Virus record (IMG/VR): IMGVR_UViG_3300021139_000140
Coordinates: 1 to 24,826 of that record
Strand: one strand, 5' to 3'
From: a virus
Length of the DNA stretch: 24,826 nucleotides
Below the pieces are notes generated by a model. That model was not told where the DNA came from and ran no database searches. It saw only the letters and a list, made by a program, of their open reading frames with translations. The first letter of the stretch is position 1. Every line of letters starts with the position of its first letter. This document shows positions 1 through 7,233 of the stretch, piece after piece. A program made the translations under genes and the position numbers.

Positions 1-624
1 ATTGGCACCAGCACCGCCAGGGCTACCAGATGAACCACCAAAGTTCCCACCAGCACCACCACCACCTGGTGGATTACCAGCGCCCCCACTAGTAGTTTGC
101 GCAGAGCCACCTGGTGTTGTGCCATTTGGTGCAGCAGCGCCCGTTAAAGTCTGTCCGCCACTACCATTACCTGATGTGTTTGTATCACCACCAGAAGCTG
201 TACCGCCCGCACCCTGATTACCGGTACTACTTCCTTGAATGCCTCCCGAACCTCCAGTTGTCAATAGCGAAAATGATGTTGTAAATGTGCCCTGTGCTGT
301 ATTAGATGATCCACCAATACTACCAGGGCTTGCTGTTCCAGATCCACCTGCGCCACCTGCGCCGACTGAATATGTGAAAGTTTTGCCCCAGCTGGTCGAA
401 GTTAGTGCAAACGTTTTTTTCGAATAGCCACCAGATCCGCCACCACCACCAGCAGTAGTGATACATAAACTAGAACCATGCCCACCACCACCGCCAGCGC
501 CCCACACTTCAATAATAACCTGTGATGTGTTTGTGGGTATTGTTTCAGTTCCTGTGCCTGACGTGGTGTACTTGTGTACGGTTGTAGAGGTTCTTCTCTT
601 TTCAAGCCCAATCATAGATGGCAT
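1..624 (-). CDS. Gly-rich tail fibre / adhesin-like protein, N-terminal part (C-terminus outside window)
   Basis: A reading frame opens at ATG 624 and runs without a stop to base 1 (208 codons), so the gene continues beyond the window. After about 45 residues comes VIIEVWGAGGGGGHG, followed by long Gly/Ser/Thr/Ala-rich sequence ending in GGGGAGGNFGGSSGSPGGAG. The VWGAGGGG signature is typical of the Gly-rich domain found in phage fibre and adhesin proteins (Pfam Gly_rich_2-like, from memory). It follows the 354-residue fibre gene by 8 bases, which fits a distal fibre or receptor-binding part. The start is uncertain. A GGAG stretch at 644-647 lies 19 bases before the ATG but 10 bases before an in-frame GTG at 633, which would overlap the upstream stop (TAGTG) and add three residues. 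The function as an adhesin is inferred from composition and context. Confidence 0.75.
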   Translation of the reverse strand, partial: MPSMIGLEKRRTSTTVHKYTTSGTGTETIPTNTSQVIIEVWGAGGGGGHGSSLCITTAGGGGGSGGYSKKTFALTSTSWGKTFTYSVGAGGAGGSGTASPGSIGGSSNTAQGTFTTSFSLLTTGGSGGIQGSSTGNQGAGGTASGGDTNTSGNGSGGQTLTGAAAPNGTTPGGSAQTTSGGAGNPPGGGGAGGNFGGSSGSPGGAGAN

Positions 625-632
625 AATAAACA

Positions 633-1697
633 CTATGCAGTATCTCCACCGAGTACCCAAACAGCCGCGGCACCAGCATTTGATCTTACGTACACTGTTG
701 CTAATGCCCATTGTCCACCAGTATTTGCACCAGTTGATCTATGAAAGAATGTTGTACCAGCAGCGTTAGCAAATGTAACGTTGCCTGTATTTACTTGAAC
801 GATTGTGCAAGTAAACCCAGCGGGCGCACTATTTGGAAGTGTTACGGTTGCAGCAGCAGTATTGTTTATTTCAAGTATTTTACCAGAATCCGTATTTGCA
901 AGAGTATATGCTGTTACTGATTGTAAGTTTACGTTTGCAAGGAACCCTGTGATAATAGAGTTAGAGAACGTGGTCGCTGCGTTAGTGATAACCACGTTCT
1001 GTGTTGCATTTCCTACAGTAACGTTTGCTGTTGCGGTGTATATAGCAGCATTCACTACACCAGTTGTATTTGCTACGAATACACCAGATGTATTTGCGAT
1101 TACGTTAGATGATGCTAGGTTAGCTGATGTCGTTACAAATAACGTTGCTGTGTTTGTTTGACCAGTAATGTTGATTGCAGTAGTATTTACCAATGTAGAG
1201 TTAGCAGTAAATGTTGTGCTAACGTTGATAGAGCCTGTCGCGTATAACTTTGTAAGATTTAATGTACCAGATGAATCGTTTTGTGTACCATTGCCTAGAG
1301 ACAATGATGCGGCGGCAGAACGAGAAATACCCGAATCATTATTCCAAGATACTACTTGACCAGCAGCAACATTTACATAACCTGTTGTGGTTATACCTGT
1401 TGAGTTGGCAATAAATGAAGTACCGACAGAGTGTACAGCAGCGTTTACTACACCAGTTGTATTGGATACAAAGACACCGGCTGAGTTGATCGATACGTTA
1501 CCACCAGATACGCTATATGATGGAGCATTTGCGCCGACCACGATTAATGTAGAGCCATTGCTCGTATAGAGAATCTGATCTGGCATATTCAACGCAAGAC
1601 CGCCAGCATTGATATACTGACTGTTGGTTGAAACCGTAGTATTAGGTTGTCTACCAGCAACAGATGTGCGGAAGACTTGCAACACAGTATTGGCCAT
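633..1697 (-). CDS. Tail fibre protein, 354 aa
   Basis: The N-terminus (MANTVLQVFRTSVAGR, then TNSQYINAGGLALNMPDQIL) is the attachment-type start shared by many fibre proteins of marine T4-like phages. The middle is Asn/Ser/Thr-rich and repetitive; residues 162-217 are a 56-residue block nearly identical to one in the 1094-residue fibre upstream. The last 95 residues or so (SVTAYTLANTDSGKILEINN, a TLPNSAPAGFTCTIVQ stretch, then QWALATVYV and VWVLGGDTA) look like a compact beta domain common at the C-termini of phage surface proteins. GAGG lies 7 bases before the ATG. It follows the 68-residue coiled-coil gene across 34 bases that hold an inverted repeat. It probably forms part of a fibre; whether it binds a receptor cannot be told. 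Confidence 0.85.
   Translation of the reverse strand: MANTVLQVFRTSVAGRQPNTTVSTNSQYINAGGLALNMPDQILYTSNGSTLIVVGANAPSYSVSGGNVSINSAGVFVSNTTGVVNAAVHSVGTSFIANSTGITTTGYVNVAAGQVVSWNNDSGISRSAAASLSLGNGTQNDSSGTLNLTKLYATGSINVSTTFTANSTLVNTTAINITGQTNTATLFVTTSANLASSNVIANTSGVFVANTTGVVNAAIYTATANVTVGNATQNVVITNAATTFSNSIITGFLANVNLQSVTAYTLANTDSGKILEINNTAAATVTLPNSAPAGFTCTIVQVNTGNVTFANAAGTTFFHRSTGANTGGQWALATVYVRSNAGAAAVWVLGGDTA
1047..1214 (-). repeat. Fibre repeat module, copy C (in the 354-aa fibre)
   Basis: Encodes residues 162-217 of the 354-residue fibre, beginning TFTANSTLVN and ending TGVVNA. It matches copy A (3694-3861) at 52 of 56 residues. By hand alignment about four fifths of the bases match, with a 26-base identical run at 1090-1115 (copy A 3737-3762). 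Differences are mainly at silent positions, so this is either an older duplication held by selection or a block exchanged by recombination between fibre genes. Confidence 0.85.
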
Positions 1698-1714
1698 ATG
1701 GCACCTCTAAGTCA

Positions 1715-1730
1715 ACTGGTATGTACCAGT
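1715..1730 (-). repeat. Inverted repeat (hairpin) between fibre genes
   Basis: On the minus strand this reads ACTGGTACATACCAGT: a 6-base stem (ACTGGT/ACCAGT) around ACAT, or a 7-base stem around CA. It starts one base after the stop of the 68-residue gene (TAA at 1732-1734) and ends a few bases before the AGAGG ribosome binding site of the 354-residue fibre. No T-run follows on either strand, so it is not a standard intrinsic terminator. In this compact region it could affect RNA processing or translation of the fibre gene, or it could be chance. Confidence 0.4.
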
Positions 1731-1731
1731 A

Positions 1732-1938
1732 TTAAAAATCTTCTTCAGTCTTCTTTGCTACTGACTTCTTTCCTGCTTTATCTAAAGCAATCCGAAGCTT
1801 TTCGTTCTCAATATTTAGTTCTTCAATCGCCTTTGTTTTGAAATGAGAGTCCGTCTCTAGAAACAAGACTCTCGTTTGCAAGTCGATTAATGTTGCTTTC
1901 ATCTTTTCAATATAAACAGTGATAAACTCTTCAGTCAT
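1732..1938 (-). CDS. Small coiled-coil protein, 68 aa
   Basis: A short, highly charged protein. Residues 1-55 show the hydrophobic spacing of an amphipathic helix (EFITVYIEKMKATLIDLQTR, then IEELNIENEKLRIAL), and the tail is Lys/Glu-rich. No signal peptide or enzymatic motif is visible. AAGGA lies 6 bases before the ATG, and only 12 bases separate it from the end of the 1094-residue fibre gene, so it is surely co-transcribed with the fibres. Small coiled-coil proteins between fibre genes are common in T4-like phages of aquatic bacteria. A structural or assembly-helper role is possible but not shown. Its placement after a long fibre gene mirrors the 76-residue gene at 7214-7444. Confidence 0.75.
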   Translation of the reverse strand: MTEEFITVYIEKMKATLIDLQTRVLFLETDSHFKTKAIEELNIENEKLRIALDKAGKKSVAKKTEEDF

Positions 1939-1950
1939 AATATATCCTTA

Positions 1951-4900
1951 TTAGAATGTCCCGCCGTCGATACCTCCGAATGCTGGGATATTATTTAGAA
2001 TCTGTAGAACAGTGCCGTTAGCACCAGCAGATGCTAGGCCAACTGGTCCAGAGCCGTTACCATAGAGAACAGCAGCAGAAGTTAGTGTCAGTAGACCAGT
2101 ACCACCAGAACCTGCTCCAAGAGCAGTGGCAAGCGATAGTGTGTTAGCAGTGATGTTGACATTGACAGTCGAATTCGCTGTGATCGTAACACCAGACTGA
2201 GTTGATGTGACACCAAGGAATGACAATGGCATTGGTGACTGAGTAGCACCAATCGTCGCACCAAATGGCGTTGTGTTCGCTGGATATGATGGATTAGCAA
2301 TCTGATTGTTCGAAACAAATAGTGAGAAGCTATTTGAAGATGCAACACGAGCCAAGCCATAGAATGCTGTATAATAAGCATTCGCAGTACCAACAGAACT
2401 TGTACCAGAAGCAACCTGAGACATAATCAAGTTGGTCGAGTTGACCACAGTGACAAATGTGTTCGCAGGAATGTTTGTACCAGTGATCAACTCACCGACA
2501 TAGAAGCCAGCAGTTGTTGTCATCTGTACGTTAGCAGAGTTTAATGTTGTATTCGCTGTAATGTTGGTTGCAGACTGAATAGGCGCACTTGAAATGAATC
2601 CAGTGTCTATTACGTCGGATGTGGTATTATACGCTGATCCCGATGGTGAAACATAGTTAGGGCTATTTTCATCAGCAAGACCAATGATATTATCATTAAT
2701 ATTTAGATTGGTTGTATTGATCGAAGCAAGTGTGCCTTGGACATATAAGTTGCCAGAAATGATGGCATTCTGTACGCTAAGATTTGCTGATGTTGCTGAA
2801 ACGTTACCACCAGTAAACTGAAGAACTGAACTATTAACGTTGAAACCGTATGATGTTGCAACTGATGTTGTATTGATTGTTGTATTGCCAAGAGTGTTAG
2901 CAATCGCAATGTTTGTTGGACCTGTGACTGTTGAGTTACCAGAAACATAGCCAGCAGTAGATACGTTTGTCGTTGGAGTAACAGCAGAACCAACCGAAGA
3001 GTGTAAGTTAGCTTGGACAACACCAGAAGTGTTGGCAACGAACACACCAGAAGTATTAGCAATAACGTTAGATGATGCTATATTAGCTGATGTCGTAACG
3101 TATAGTGTTGCTGTATTGATTTGATTTGTGACGTTTAGATATGAACCAACAGTAAGTGATGATCCAAAGTTAACGGCACCAGAGATGTTTGCGGTACCAG
3201 TGACGGCAAGTGTAGCATTAGGTGCAGTATTGCCAATACCAACGTTGCCGCTGTTTGTGATACGCATTCTTTCATTGGAAGCCAACTGACCACCAGTAAA
3301 GAAGTTAACGTAGTTTGTGCCACCACCTAGAGATGCAACACCGATCGACAAGTTTGTATTAGCAGAATATAGATAAGCATCTGATGGCTGGCTGATCGTC
3401 CAAGAAGAGTTCGACCAGTTGACACCGACCATACCAAAGTCAGCGAAGTTATTGCCAGAAGGTCCATTACTATCAAAGACAATAAAGTCTGTCGATGACT
3501 GTGTGCCTGTGTTGGCATTCCACATAACCATTTCGACATAGTTGTTTTGATTACCAGCAAACTCTGCGATAGATGAATCACCAGCATTAAAGCCAATAAC
3601 AACATTCATATAACTGTTGCCAGTAGCTAATACAGAAGTATTGGCGAGAGATCCACCACTTGATGTGCCGTATGAACCAGCTTTAAGTGCAAATGCGTTA
3701 ACAACACCTGTAGCATTTGCGACAAACACACCAGAGGTATTTGCGATTACGTTAGATGATGCGATATTGGCTGATGTAGTGACAAAAAGTGTTGCGGTAT
3801 TTGTTTGACCAGTAATATTAACGGCAGTAGCATTAACTAGTGTAGAGTTAGCAGTAAATGTGGCACCAGTCTGTATTGTAGTCGCATTTACTGTGCCAGT
3901 GGTCCAAACGCCTGTTGCATTAAGCTGTACGGCTGATGCGATATTAGCTGATGTTGTTGCATAGATCGTAGCAGCATTCACCTGACCAGATACGTTGATG
4001 TATGGACCAGAGAAACCAGTAGTTGCATAGATCGTACCAGCATTTACTGTAGCAGTATTGACTGATGAACCCTGAACAACAGTTGAGCCTATTGCCAATG
4101 TTGTCGATGATAGGTTAGCAATAGATGCACCACCCGTACCACTGATTACCTGAACAAAAGTAGAACCAGTGTTTGATTGTACAACAATATTAGCACTTGA
4201 TGTGATTGAACTGTTGCCGATTGCAAGACTTGCTGATGTTAAGTTTGCAACAGATGACGAGTTCTGAATGGTAAACTGTGGCGCACCAGAGATTGTGTTA
4301 TTACCGTAAGAAACAGAAGTTGTACTGTTTGTTGTGATTGTAAAAGATGGTGCAGTTGATGTATTACCAGCAACAGAAATCGATGTTGTGTTGATCTGTA
4401 CGTTACCAACGTTGGCATATACACCAATAGAAACGTTAGAACTAAAAGTAATAGTGTTCTGGAATGTCTGAGTATTTGACCAGTTCCAGTTGTTTGCAGC
4501 GATCTGGGCACCAGTTAGACCAGCAGAAGCAGCAGCCCAGTAAGGAGCGCCTGTGGCACCATTTGTTGTTAGAACATAACCAGCAGTACCAGTTGAGCCG
4601 TTAGCATTTAATGGAATACCAGAAATAGTTACCTGAGTTGTATTTGCAACAAAAGTCGCACCATTTGTGCTGAGTGAGTTTGCTTGGATTGTGTTGGCCG
4701 CAATCGCAGTTACAGAACTATTACCACCAGAGAATGTGATGCTGTTTCCAGAGAACGTCTGATTATTTGTCCATGTATATGCAAAGCTAGTGTTAGCACC
4801 ACCAGAAGCGATCTTACCAGAGACATATGTGATAATAGCTTGTGATGTTACAAGTTCTGAACCAGAACCGCCACCAGATGCATTTGCACCAAGTATTGAT

Positions 4901-5235
4901 GATGATGTTGAGTTAGAAATAGAAGTGATTAGAACGTTTGATGGAGTCAAAGCTGATGTTGTGATCATCAACCCTGAAGTCAGTGTATTTGAAATGAATG
5001 AGTTGGCGTCAACGACTACCGTAGCATTAGCGGCAAGAGTACCAGGCGTAACTACGTTATTGACATATCCGTATTTGGTACCACCAATGAGCAAAGCAGT
5101 TGTACCAACGCCAGTCTGAGCGCCGATGAAGAATCCGTTTGATGAATACGAATAAGCAAGTTCACCGCCATTCAACGTAGTAGTTGGTGTAGCTGATGTG
5201 TTACTACGTCTGATTTGAACGATTGTATTTGACAT
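1951..5235 (-). CDS. Large modular tail fibre protein, 1094 aa
   Basis: The N-terminus (MSNTIVQIRRSNTSATP, then LNGGELAYSYSSNGFFIGAQ) is the attachment-type start of marine T4-like fibre proteins. The body is Asn/Ser/Thr-rich and repetitive. Recognisable pieces are the repeat block at residues 459-514 with a second partial copy at 704-742; ERMRITNSGNVGIG near 655-670, a motif frequent in fibres ahead of chaperone domains; YVQGTLASINTTNLNINDN near 819-845, followed by DTGF and AFYGLARVASSNSF, a widespread fibre module; and an IP-type beta module near 888-955. The C-terminus ends IDGGTF. No peptidase S74 chaperone domain follows the GNVGIG motif, so trimer folding must rely on something else. 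The ATG overlaps the stop of the preceding gene (TAATG). A tail or side fibre role is very likely; its exact position on the virion is unknown. Confidence 0.88.
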   Translation of the reverse strand: MSNTIVQIRRSNTSATPTTTLNGGELAYSYSSNGFFIGAQTGVGTTALLIGGTKYGYVNNVVTPGTLAANATVVVDANSFISNTLTSGLMITTSALTPSNVLITSISNSTSSSILGANASGGGSGSELVTSQAIITYVSGKIASGGANTSFAYTWTNNQTFSGNSITFSGGNSSVTAIAANTIQANSLSTNGATFVANTTQVTISGIPLNANGSTGTAGYVLTTNGATGAPYWAAASAGLTGAQIAANNWNWSNTQTFQNTITFSSNVSIGVYANVGNVQINTTSISVAGNTSTAPSFTITTNSTTSVSYGNNTISGAPQFTIQNSSSVANLTSASLAIGNSSITSSANIVVQSNTGSTFVQVISGTGGASIANLSSTTLAIGSTVVQGSSVNTATVNAGTIYATTGFSGPYINVSGQVNAATIYATTSANIASAVQLNATGVWTTGTVNATTIQTGATFTANSTLVNATAVNITGQTNTATLFVTTSANIASSNVIANTSGVFVANATGVVNAFALKAGSYGTSSGGSLANTSVLATGNSYMNVVIGFNAGDSSIAEFAGNQNNYVEMVMWNANTGTQSSTDFIVFDSNGPSGNNFADFGMVGVNWSNSSWTISQPSDAYLYSANTNLSIGVASLGGGTNYVNFFTGGQLASNERMRITNSGNVGIGNTAPNATLAVTGTANISGAVNFGSSLTVGSYLNVTNQINTATLYVTTSANIASSNVIANTSGVFVANTSGVVQANLHSSVGSAVTPTTNVSTAGYVSGNSTVTGPTNIAIANTLGNTTINTTSVATSYGFNVNSSVLQFTGGNVSATSANLSVQNAIISGNLYVQGTLASINTTNLNINDNIIGLADENSPNYVSPSGSAYNTTSDVIDTGFISSAPIQSATNITANTTLNSANVQMTTTAGFYVGELITGTNIPANTFVTVVNSTNLIMSQVASGTSSVGTANAYYTAFYGLARVASSNSFSLFVSNNQIANPSYPANTTPFGATIGATQSPMPLSFLGVTSTQSGVTITANSTVNVNITANTLSLATALGAGSGGTGLLTLTSAAVLYGNGSGPVGLASAGANGTVLQILNNIPAFGGIDGGTF
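3010..3126 (-). repeat. Fibre repeat module, partial copy B (in the 1094-aa fibre)
   Basis: Encodes residues 704-742 of the 1094-residue fibre, beginning NQINTATLYV and ending TSGVVQA. It matches the last 39 residues of copy A at 33 positions. The surrounding sequence has more diverged relatives of the same module, for example AATIYATTSANIASAVQLNA just before copy A. Confidence 0.8.
3694..3861 (-). repeat. Fibre repeat module, copy A (in the 1094-aa fibre)
   Basis: Encodes residues 459-514 of the 1094-residue fibre: 56 residues beginning TFTANSTLVN and ending TGVVNA. It is almost the same protein sequence as copy C in a different gene about 2.6 kb away. The core ATLFVTTSANIASSNVIANT recurs in all three copies with few changes. 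Confidence 0.85.
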
Positions 5236-5579
5236 TAGAAGTTCCCGCCATCGATGCTAGTTATGTTTAAGTTATTTGGAGATTCCAGAATAAACTTTTC
5301 TTCTTCAGCATTATATACGAGAGTATTACCATCAGACTCGTCAAGTAGTTCAACGTCTAATAGACCACGTAACTCATTTGCGGCAATCAATGCATCATTT
5401 CTTATTACAATAGGTGTCGCGTTTGTTGAAAATCGAATAGGATTAGTTACTGGAGCAGATACTTCTGCTTCAATGTTTTCATGTTCTGCACCAACCTTAA
5501 CCGATTTTGGTGCAAATGTATTTGTTCCGATTTTAATATTCGAATTGCCCGTAGGGCTAATTCTTACATTAATCGCCAT
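5235..5579 (-). CDS. Short virion structural protein with IDGGNF C-terminus, 114 aa
   Basis: Starts MAINVRISPTGNSNIKIGTN; then an acidic middle, GLLDVELLDESDGNTLVYNA near residues 72-91, and an end reading TSIDGGNF. Short proteins of this kind, with a hydrophobic LVYNA/LVYDA stretch and a C-terminal IDGGxF, occur among fibre genes of T4-like phages of aquatic bacteria. The same ending (IDGGTF) closes the 1094-residue fibre just downstream, so the two probably share a terminal structural element. It overlaps the preceding gene by 11 bases and shares TAATG with the following fibre gene, which implies translational coupling. Its role in the virion is inferred only. Confidence 0.78.
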   Translation of the reverse strand: MAINVRISPTGNSNIKIGTNTFAPKSVKVGAEHENIEAEVSAPVTNPIRFSTNATPIVIRNDALIAANELRGLLDVELLDESDGNTLVYNAEEEKFILESPNNLNITSIDGGNF

Positions 5580-5925
5580 ATGTCACTCCAGAAAGATGAG
5601 TGACTTCAGGTGTAACTGTCAAGATGCCTTCAACAACTCGGACAATGTTATTGCTTGTGTCGATGGTGATTACGTCATAGACATACCTACCATACCACAA
5701 AGCCGCAGTTGTGTTTGCGTCTAGTGATAACTCAATGATTCCATTTGTTGGTTGAGGTATCGAAACATTAAATGATACAGAGTTGGAAGACGTATACCAC
5801 TTGCGAACTTGTGCCTGGGCAGTGTAGCCAGTCAAGTCTAATGGTTGACCACTATCGCCAGTCAAGTTCAATGTTGTATTGAACGTTGTGCCTTGATCTA
5901 AAATGATGTCTGCATGGGCCGCCAT
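5569..5925 (-). CDS. Small beta-rich virion structural protein, 118 aa
   Basis: Starts MAAHADIILDQGTTFNTTLN; then LDLTGYTAQAQVRKWYTSS near residues 30-48, ALWYGRYVYDVITI near 75-88 and VRVVEGILTVTPEVT near 95-109. The alternating hydrophobic pattern points to a single beta-sandwich domain. The DQG...DLTGYT...RKxYxS...GRYVYDV...RVVEG...VTP pattern is a recurring family in the fibre regions of T4-like aquatic phages, sometimes compared with baseplate upper-protein (BppU) N-domains; I know this from memory and cannot assign a function. AAAGGA lies 6 bases before the ATG and overlaps the stop of the homing endonuclease gene, so translation can follow directly from it. Confidence 0.8.
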   Translation of the reverse strand: MAAHADIILDQGTTFNTTLNLTGDSGQPLDLTGYTAQAQVRKWYTSSNSVSFNVSIPQPTNGIIELSLDANTTAALWYGRYVYDVITIDTSNNIVRVVEGILTVTPEVTHLSGVTYGD

Positions 5926-5928
5926 ATT

Positions 5929-6630
5929 TTATCCTTTTACCGATATTTTATTATAGTTGTGTTTGCATTTGTCACCGTGCCATCTAGTCATATTTGGCGC
6001 ATCCACCATTACGTGACAATATACACATTCTTCTTTAGGACGAACGTAACCCATACTATATGCAGATTTTCTATTTTTCAATTTCAATTTTTGTTCTTCT
6101 GTTCTAGTTTTACCCAGATTTTTGCCAATCATAGAAATTGATCTTTTATGTTTATGCTCTTCTGATTGATTTTTGCCAAAATTAGGATTATTACTTCCTT
6201 TTAGAGATTCGCTTATTCTTTTTTTAGATTCGGATGTATGTAATTTGTCTAAACGAGGATGCTTTCTGCCGCCGGCGTCAACATTCCAATTTTGATTTCT
6301 CATCCAATTATCATCTCCGAAATGACGACTACTCGATGGATCAATTGATATGTTGTCTGTTTTATTTAGAAAGTTGGCGCGATTGACAACATTCATTCTT
6401 TTCAATACTTTATTTTCCCATTTTCGAGCAGAATCAATATCATCGAATGTTTTTCTTATTTGTATCACATTTGGTGCACCATTTTCTTGACAAAATGATG
6501 ATACGTGTTTTGATGATGTGAAATATGTTTTCCACAATTCGCCAACGTTGCAACCTCTAGCATATCTTACACCATAATACCAGACATCAAGTTCTTTCCA
6601 ACCTATCAGATATGTATACGCAACAACCAT
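5929..6630 (-). CDS. Free-standing homing endonuclease, GIY-YIG-like with NUMOD3 repeats, 233 aa
   Basis: The N-terminal domain (residues 5-95) resembles a divergent GIY-YIG nuclease: YTYLIGW, then WYYGVRYARGC with candidate catalytic Tyr18/Tyr19 and Arg22, LWKTYFTSSKHV, and Glu72 in WENKVLKRM as the candidate metal ligand. This layout is common in phage genes annotated as homing endonucleases. Residues 130-186 hold two or three NUMOD3-type DNA-binding repeats (HTSESKKRISESLKGSNNP, SEEHKHKRSISMIGK, KTRTEEQKLKL). The C-terminus has Cys202, Cys205, His218 and Cys222, spaced like a zinc finger. The gene is visibly richer in A and T than its neighbours and lies between two conserved fibre-network genes. 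It has its own ribosome binding site (AGGAAAG) and a late promoter motif. No intron is evident; it appears to be an intergenic insertion. Activity is not shown. Confidence 0.85.
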   Translation of the reverse strand: MVVAYTYLIGWKELDVWYYGVRYARGCNVGELWKTYFTSSKHVSSFCQENGAPNVIQIRKTFDDIDSARKWENKVLKRMNVVNRANFLNKTDNISIDPSSSRHFGDDNWMRNQNWNVDAGGRKHPRLDKLHTSESKKRISESLKGSNNPNFGKNQSEEHKHKRSISMIGKNLGKTRTEEQKLKLKNRKSAYSMGYVRPKEECVYCHVMVDAPNMTRWHGDKCKHNYNKISVKG

Positions 6631-6652
6631 AACACTTTCCTATCTTTTCTTT

Positions 6653-6660
6653 TATTTATA
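6653..6660 (-). promoter_or_regulatory. T4-type late promoter motif TATAAATA upstream of the homing endonuclease gene
   Basis: The minus strand reads TATAAATA directly after the stop codon of the 190-residue gene (TAA at 6661-6663), within the 30-base gap before the endonuclease ATG at 6630. This is the exact consensus recognised in T4 by the late sigma factor gp55. Transcription would start roughly 6 to 7 bases downstream, giving a leader of under 20 bases that still contains AGGAAAG (6635-6641), 5 bases from the ATG. An 8-base AT-rich match can arise by chance, but the position is right. Confidence 0.6.
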
Positions 6661-7233
6661 TTAGATAGACAGTGAAGTTCTTTCAAAGTTGACATTACCC
6701 GTAGTCTGTGTTGGCGATACTAGAAGATTGACATAACCAGAAGAGATATTGGCTGAGAAAGTGCCCATAACGCCATTAGTTTGTAACGTTGCGTATTCTG
6801 TAATAAAAACATTTGCTCCACCATCCTGTAAAACCATGATTTCGGTGCATTGGTGTCCAATACCCGTATCAATCTGAAGTAGATACTTTGCGCTACGAAA
6901 AGAAGTAAGTGGAAACTTGTCAACAATCTGATTTGCTGTGCCTGTCGTTAATACTGTTTGACCAGCAACATATGTGGCAGTGTTCATTGTGACATTGCTT
7001 GTGACAATAAGTGTGTTTGATACAGTATTGTTTCCGCCTTGAATGCTACCAAGTGCAATCAAAGTGCTGGCTGAAAACTGTCCATTCACATAAGCATTAC
7101 CTGAGGTGACACCAAGAGTTGAGTTTGCCGTTAAAATACTAAGTGACAAGTTCGCGCACAACTGATTCGTTGTCTGAATCCAGTTATAGAATGTGCCTGT
7201 TGTGGTACTAACGTTAGCTGTTGCTATTGACAT
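6661..7233 (-). CDS. Virion structural protein with FRSAKY C-terminal domain, 190 aa
   Basis: Residues 1-35 (STTTGTFYNWIQTTNQLCAN) look like an attachment helix, followed by a Ser/Thr/Asn-rich beta stretch with GNAYVNGQFSASTLIALG near 65-82. Residues 105-190 form a domain with DKFPLTSFRSAKYLLQID, CTEIMVLQDGGANVFITEYA, GTFSANISSGYVNLLVSP and a final ERTSLSI. This FRSAKY...TEIMVL.DG...TEYATL pattern is widespread in structural proteins of cyanomyoviruses and pelagiphages, as I recall it. The start at ATG 7233 overlaps the previous gene by 20 bases and has only a weak ribosome binding site, so coupling to upstream translation is likely. The gene is probably a fibre or baseplate-periphery part; the endonuclease gene was inserted just after it. 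Confidence 0.82.
   Translation of the reverse strand: MSIATANVSTTTGTFYNWIQTTNQLCANLSLSILTANSTLGVTSGNAYVNGQFSASTLIALGSIQGGNNTVSNTLIVTSNVTMNTATYVAGQTVLTTGTANQIVDKFPLTSFRSAKYLLQIDTGIGHQCTEIMVLQDGGANVFITEYATLQTNGVMGTFSANISSGYVNLLVSPTQTTGNVNFERTSLSI

Noticed and set aside
402-611. Minus-strand 69-residue frame MGLKREEPLQ...
   Set aside because: It is out of frame with the Gly-rich gene that covers the same bases and shows the VWGAGGGG motif; the Gly-rich frame is the real one.
2-769. Pro-rich plus-strand reading frames (2-217, 239-427, 458-769)
   Set aside because: They are the antisense image of the Gly-rich minus-strand gene (GGT/GGC/GGA codons read as Pro/Ala) and of the end of the 354-aa fibre; no ribosome binding sites or family motifs are seen.
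3010-3861. Possible CRISPR-like or tandem DNA repeat array
   Set aside because: The repeats are in-frame protein modules of diverged sequence and irregular spacing, not short identical repeats with spacers.
633-5235. Possible diversity-generating retroelement acting on the fibre genes
   Set aside because: No reverse transcriptase and no template/variable repeat pair with adenine-specific differences is visible; the repeat copies differ mostly at silent positions.
5254-5724. Plus-strand 156-residue frame
   Set aside because: It lies opposite two minus-strand structural genes with clear family patterns, and has no ribosome binding site or motif of its own.
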